The notes under the pieces: generated by a model
Told to the model about the DNA's origin: nothing
Seen by the model: only the letters and a program-made list of their open reading frames with translations
Database searches by the model: none
Made by a program: the position numbers and the translations under genes
Origin: an uncultured beta proteobacterium
GTDB lineage: Bacteria > Pseudomonadota > Gammaproteobacteria > Burkholderiales > Rhodocyclaceae
Assembly: GCA_903916205.1 (NCBI GenBank)
Contig: CAIWVX010000199.1
Location: 1-9,663, forward strand
Reading direction: 5' to 3'
Length of the DNA stretch: 9,663 nucleotides
In this document: one piece after another, positions 6,407 to 9,663 of the stretch
Layout: every line of letters starts with the position of its first letter
How positions within the stretch are numbered: position 1 is the first letter of the stretch

Positions 6407-7783
6407 ATGAACTTATTTAATACCCAAAGAGTCAGCCGACTGGCGGCTCTGTTACTGGTGCTTTGCGCCCCGCTACCGACACTGGCCAATCCTTTCGAGC
6501 ATCAACTGTCCAACGGTTTGCGGATTATCGTCAAGGAAGACCACCGGGCGCCGACTGCCGTGCACATGGTTTGGTATCGCGCCGGCAGCATGGACGAAAC
6601 TAATGGCACGACCGGTGTTGCGCACCTGCTCGAACACATGATGTTCAAAGGCACGCCAAGCACCGGGGCCGGTGAGTTCAGCCGTCTGGTGGCGGCGGCG
6701 GGCGGGCGCGACAACGCCTTTACCAGCAAGGACTTCACCGCCTACTTCCAGCAGGTGCCGAAGCAGAAGCTGGAGCAGATGATGCAGCTGGAAGCCGACC
6801 GTATGCGGCATCTGACGCTTGATCGCAAGGAATTCGAGCAGGAAATCAAGGTGGTCATGGAAGAACGCCGCCTACGTACCGACGATCAGCCACAGGCGCT
6901 ACTGGCCGAGCAAATGGGCGCGGTAGCCTTTCAGGCGCACCCCTACCGGGTGCCGGTGATCGGCTGGATGAATGATTTGGAGAGCATGACGGTGCAGGAT
7001 GCGCGTGATTGGTACGAGCGCTGGTATGTGCCGAATAATGCCTTTGTGGTGATTGTCGGTGATGTCGATCATGCCGAGGTTTTCAAGCTGGCCGAGCAGT
7101 ATTACGGCGTTCTGGCGGCCCGCCCCTTGCCAGTGCGCAAGCCGCAGTCGGAGCCGACGCAGGTTGGCTTACGCCGCCTAACGGTGAAGGCCCCCGCCGA
7201 ACTGCCAGTGGTGTTGATGGCGTACAAAGTGCCGGTGATTCGCGATGTCGAAAAAGATACCGAGCCTTATGCCCTAGAAATGCTATCGGCGATTCTTGAT
7301 GGTCATGATGCGGCACGTTTCTCCCGTCGCCTGATCCGTGAGCAGCGACTGGCGGTTTCAGCTGATGTTGGTTACGACGCGAGTTCGCGTGGCCCCGGCC
7401 TGTTTTATCTGCAAGGCTCGCCAAGCAAAGGCAAAACCCGCGCCGAATTAGAAGCGGGTTTTCGTGCTGAACTGGCACGGATAGTCAAAGACGGTGTGGC
7501 CGCTGATGAATTGGCTCGAGCAAGGGCGCAACGGGTGGCCGGACAAATTTACAAGCTCGATTCAATGTTTGCCCAAGCCATGGAGATCGGTCAGCTTGAA
7601 ACCAGCGAAATTCCCTACCAGATGAACAAGCGGATGATTGAAAAACTACAGGCCGTAACCGCTGAACAGGTTCAGGCGGTGGCCAAGAAGTATTTCCGTG
7701 ATGAACAACTGACCGTTGCCGAACTCGACCCGCAACCGCTACCCAACACGCCTCGCGCCCGTTCCACCGCGACCCGTCATTGA
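6407..7783 (+). CDS. M16 family zinc peptidase, catalytic subunit (pitrilysin-like)
   Basis: The 458-residue protein is an M16B-type metallopeptidase. A Sec signal peptide is visible (hydrophobic LAALLLVLCAPL, likely cleavage after TLA at residue 27), placing it in the periplasm. The inverted zinc motif HLLEH (H73, E76, H77) is intact, with the third ligand expected at Glu152 or Glu153 in the VVMEERR segment. It lacks the C-terminal substrate-binding Tyr of the family's Arg/Tyr pair: the matching place reads REQRLAV (311-317), with Val where Tyr is expected. The next gene has the reverse pattern, so the two should work as a heterodimer. Substrates are probably small peptides, but that is family inference. 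Pseudomonas aeruginosa carries a similar peptidase pair beside ftsYEX. The ATG at 6407 is preceded only by a weak AGAAG. Confidence 0.93.
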   Translation: MNLFNTQRVSRLAALLLVLCAPLPTLANPFEHQLSNGLRIIVKEDHRAPTAVHMVWYRAGSMDETNGTTGVAHLLEHMMFKGTPSTGAGEFSRLVAAAGGRDNAFTSKDFTAYFQQVPKQKLEQMMQLEADRMRHLTLDRKEFEQEIKVVMEERRLRTDDQPQALLAEQMGAVAFQAHPYRVPVIGWMNDLESMTVQDARDWYERWYVPNNAFVVIVGDVDHAEVFKLAEQYYGVLAARPLPVRKPQSEPTQVGLRRLTVKAPAELPVVLMAYKVPVIRDVEKDTEPYALEMLSAILDGHDAARFSRRLIREQRLAVSADVGYDASSRGPGLFYLQGSPSKGKTRAELEAGFRAELARIVKDGVAADELARARAQRVAGQIYKLDSMFAQAMEIGQLETSEIPYQMNKRMIEKLQAVTAEQVQAVAKKYFRDEQLTVAELDPQPLPNTPRARSTATRH

Positions 7784-7794
7784 GAGAGATTAAA

Positions 7795-9249
7795 GTGAAA
7801 GCGATAAAATTTTCTGCGTTGTTGAGAGATGTTTGTCTGTTAGCCATTAGACGCTATAAAAAAAATATGGCCCCCACCGCAAAGGCGCAAAGGGGCAAAG
7901 ATTTCGCAAAAATAATTGGTTTAAACAATGGATTCCTCTGTGCCTCCTTTGTTCCTTTGCGCCTTTGCGGTGGCCTTTTTGTTTGTTTACTGCTTTTCAG
8001 CGCATGGGCTGAGGCCGGAGTAAGCATCGAGAATTGGGTCGCCCCTTCCGGCGCACGGGTTTTCTTTGTTGAAAATCATGCGCTACCGATTCTCGATGTG
8101 CAGGTCGATTTTGCCGCCGGTACGGCCTATGACCCGCAAGGCAAAGCCGGCCTAGCTTCGCTGACCCAGAGTTTGATTGACATGGGCGTGCAGGGGCTGG
8201 ACGAAACGCAGATCTCTAATCAACTGGCCGATCTTGGGGCTTTGCTGTCCGGCGGTGTCGACAGGGATCGTGCGTCGGTTAGCTTGCGCACACTTTCTGC
8301 TGAGGACAAGCGTAGCAAGGCACTCGACATCCTGCGCGCCGTATTGAGCCGTCCGCAATATCCGGCAGAAGTGCTGGCACGCGAGAAAGCGCGGACCATC
8401 GCCGCGCTGAAAGAAGCCTTGACACGCCCCGACGCCATCGCCAGCAAAGCCTTCTGGGCCGCCATGTATCCGGCTCATCCCTATGGACACTATGCCACGC
8501 CGGCATCGGTCGCCGCCTTGCAACGCGCCGATTTGGTCACGTTTTACCAGAATTACTTCACGGCCAAACGGGCGGTGGTGACGATTGTCGGTGATCTTTC
8601 GCGCGTTCAGGCCGAAGCGTTGGCGCAACAGCTTACGTCGGCTTTACCCAGCGCCGGAAGCGCGGCGGTTATAGACGCGCCTTCGCTGCCCGCCGCTGGC
8701 GAGCAGCGCATCGCCCATCCGGCCGCGCAATCGCATCTGCTGATCGGCTTGCCGGCGATTAAGCGCGGCGATCCTGATTACTTCCCTTTGTTGGTGGGTA
8801 ATTACTCACTCGGTGGCGGCGGCTTTGTCTCGCGTCTGATGAAGGAAGTGCGCGAAAAGCGCGGCTATGCCTACAGCGTTTACAGTTATTTCTTTCCGCT
8901 AGGTCAGACCGGCCCGTTCCAGATCGGTTTGCAGACGAAAAAGAGCCAGGTCAATGACGCCATGAAAGTCACCCGCGATGTGCTCGCCCATTTTCTCGCC
9001 GAAGGGCCGAGCGAGGCTGAGTTGTTGGCCGCCAAACAGAATCTGGTCGGCAGCTTCCCCTTACGCCTCGACAGCAACCGGAAAATACTAGAAAACGTCG
9101 CCGCCTTGGGCTTCTACGGTTTGCCACTGGATTACCTTGACCGCTATACCGAAAACGTCGAAAAGGTAACCGTTGCCGCAATCAAGTCCGCTTTCGCCCG
9201 CCACGTCAAACTGGAAAATATGGTCACGGTGGTGGTTGCCGGGGAATGA
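7795..9249 (+). CDS. M16 family peptidase-like partner subunit without zinc motif
   Basis: This M16 homologue follows the catalytic subunit after 11 bases. The frame is open from a TTG at 7780, but GTG at 7795 has a GAGAG Shine-Dalgarno (from 7782) at good spacing and gives 484 residues. The zinc motif is lost: where the partner has HLLEH, this protein reads SLTQS (about residues 122-126 from the GTG). It keeps the Arg/Tyr pair in REKRGYAY (about 353-360) and the family's GLASLTQSL and VGNYSLGGGGFVSRL regions. Such split pairs are known, for example the Sphingomonas A1 heterodimer and mitochondrial processing peptidase. The N-terminus is odd: about 34 codons (7874-7973) come from a palindromic repeat, and the present hydrophobic segment LFVCLLLFSAWAEA, cleaved after AEA, starts inside it. 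The long basic stretch before it is unlike a normal Sec signal. Translation may begin elsewhere, or export may be impaired. Confidence 0.88.
   Translation: MKAIKFSALLRDVCLLAIRRYKKNMAPTAKAQRGKDFAKIIGLNNGFLCASFVPLRLCGGLFVCLLLFSAWAEAGVSIENWVAPSGARVFFVENHALPILDVQVDFAAGTAYDPQGKAGLASLTQSLIDMGVQGLDETQISNQLADLGALLSGGVDRDRASVSLRTLSAEDKRSKALDILRAVLSRPQYPAEVLAREKARTIAALKEALTRPDAIASKAFWAAMYPAHPYGHYATPASVAALQRADLVTFYQNYFTAKRAVVTIVGDLSRVQAEALAQQLTSALPSAGSAAVIDAPSLPAAGEQRIAHPAAQSHLLIGLPAIKRGDPDYFPLLVGNYSLGGGGFVSRLMKEVREKRGYAYSVYSYFFPLGQTGPFQIGLQTKKSQVNDAMKVTRDVLAHFLAEGPSEAELLAAKQNLVGSFPLRLDSNRKILENVAALGFYGLPLDYLDRYTENVEKVTVAAIKSAFARHVKLENMVTVVVAGE
7874..7973. repeat. Palindromic repeat element inserted in the M16 partner gene
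   Basis: Arms of 27 bases at 7874-7900 and 7947-7973 are reverse complements at 25 of 27 positions, around a 46-base centre. Each arm holds three 8-base units: CCGCAAAG, GCGCAAAG, GGGCAAAG (7877-7900) on the left and CTTTGTTC, CTTTGCGC, CTTTGCGG (7947-7970) on the right. The centre contains CTCTGTGC (7936-7943), the very octamer found in the 5202-5298 repeat. It lies inside the open reading frame of the M16 partner and encodes residues such as CASFVPLRLCGG. No clean target duplication was found; GTTTGT occurs on both sides (left near 7830, right at 7981) but not adjacent to both arms. Confidence 0.85.
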
Positions 9250-9261
9250 GCCTAATCCGAA

Positions 9262-9277
9262 CTTTGTTAAAACAAAG
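9262..9277 (+). terminator. Weak hairpin after the M16 operon
   Basis: CTTTGT (9262-9267) and ACAAAG (9272-9277) form a 6-base stem with a TAAA loop, starting 13 bases after the M16 partner stop codon. No T-run follows directly; the nearest lies at 9290-9295, inside the presumed insertion sequence end. It could be a weak terminator, but the stem is AT-rich. Confidence 0.3.
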
Positions 9278-9283
9278 CTGTAA

Positions 9284-9663
9284 TGTCTGTTTTTTAGACA
9301 AGCGGGGCAGAGGAAATGGAAGTCAAGATGAGCGAGCAGTCATTAGGGCGGCATAGGATCGTAAACTTAATAGAAGCCAATGCCATCAGACAGAGAGAAG
9401 GAGCGCGTAGGTTGGGGGGGGGCGACGCGGCAGATGGCGCGAATTATAGAGCGCTATCGAGCGGAAGGCGTTGCTGGTCTGAACAGTAAGCATTATGGAA
9501 AGAAGCCAGGGAATGCTATTGCGGACTCGGTGCGGGCCTTAATTATCCTAAAAACCTCAGTTACCCGATTCCGCCAGCATGATTTTCGAGAAATTGATGC
9601 GCGGAAGGTGGCGCAATTCCGGCGAGGACGTGCTTGAGATGATCGCAGACGCGGCACCAAACG
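9284..9663 (+). mobile_element. Left part of an insertion sequence, ISNCY/IS1202-like, cut by the window edge
   Basis: The element is recognised from its transposase remnant. Its probable left end is TGTCTGTTTTTTAGACA at 9284-9300, a TGTC-start sequence with a small hairpin (TGTCT/AGACA), which resembles the TGTC...GACA ends I recall for this group. The right end and any target duplication lie outside the window. It sits 34 bases after the M16 partner gene, where rsmD is commonly found in related genomes, so the element may have interrupted conserved synteny. The exact boundary is an inference. Confidence 0.6.
9328..9663 (+). pseudogene. ISNCY/IS1202-type transposase, N-terminal part, frameshifted
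   Basis: Read across two frames, the product starts MSEQSLGRHRIVNLIEANA, continues to EGARRLGG, and then, after one base is dropped from the run of nine G at 9414-9422, reads ATRQMARIIERYRAEGVAGL and NSKHYGKKPGN. This is the helix-turn-helix N-terminal domain of this transposase group (pattern RLG-x-x-TRQ...RRYR-x-EG-x-x-GL-x-S...G-x-PSN). As it stands, the first frame stops at 9489. A second shift near 9545-9575 is likely: the family's Y-x-DFGPTLA-x-EKL block seems to survive as DSASMIFEKL in the third frame, followed by SGEDVLEMI, which recalls the family's S-x-ETL-x-x-WMI. The ATG at 9328 has GGAAG upstream; an ATG at 9316 is also in frame. Probably inactive, unless the G run is a sequencing error. 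Confidence 0.7.

Noticed and set aside
7083..7478. Minus-strand frame of 131 codons opposite the first M16 gene
   Set aside because: Shadow of a strongly supported gene, with no family resemblance.
9250..9283. XerCD dif-like target beside the insertion sequence
   Set aside because: Some IS1202-group elements insert near such sites, but no dif-like pair of arms is visible here.
9414..9422. Programmed frameshift site producing a fused transposase
   Set aside because: The required shift is +1, not the usual -1, there is no slippery A-rich heptamer, and a further break is likely downstream.

Overview
The window looks like chromosome of a betaproteobacterium (perhaps Rhodocyclales or Nitrosomonadales; this is inferred from gene content and protein style, not from a marker gene). 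It is a conserved housekeeping block with accessory DNA at both ends and inside two intergenic or coding spots. Base composition is moderately GC-rich throughout the core genes.

Layout. Positions 1-287 hold no gene I can identify. A divergent pair follows: darP (DUF615/YjgA, ribosome assembly factor, minus strand) and pmbA/tldE (TldD/TldE protease partner, plus strand), sharing a 116-base promoter region. Next is a Tat-exported solute-binding protein of a TRAP transporter, with no DctQ/DctM membrane genes beside it. It converges on ftsX across a large hairpin repeat. The minus-strand cluster ftsY-ftsE-ftsX encodes the signal-recognition-particle receptor and the FtsEX ABC complex that controls septal wall hydrolases; ftsE and ftsX overlap by four bases. 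Divergent from ftsY is a plus-strand pair of M16-family (pitrilysin-like) peptidases. The first has the zinc motif HxxEH. The second has lost it but keeps the Arg/Tyr pair, so the two probably form one heterodimeric periplasmic peptidase. This M16-M16-ftsY-ftsE-ftsX order is also known in Pseudomonas.

The right end (from about 9284) is the start of an insertion sequence whose transposase resembles the ISNCY/IS1202 group. It is broken by a frameshift at a run of nine G and probably by a second one.

The most interesting non-gene signal is a pair of related palindromic repeats, at 5202-5298 and 7874-7973. In both, each arm is built from three 8-base units of the type CTNTGNGN. One sits between ftsY and ftsE. 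The other lies inside the reading frame of the second M16 gene and appears to have split and rebuilt its signal peptide while keeping the frame open. I see no CRISPR array, tRNA or rRNA, and no new multi-gene system; most of the window is ordinary housekeeping sequence.
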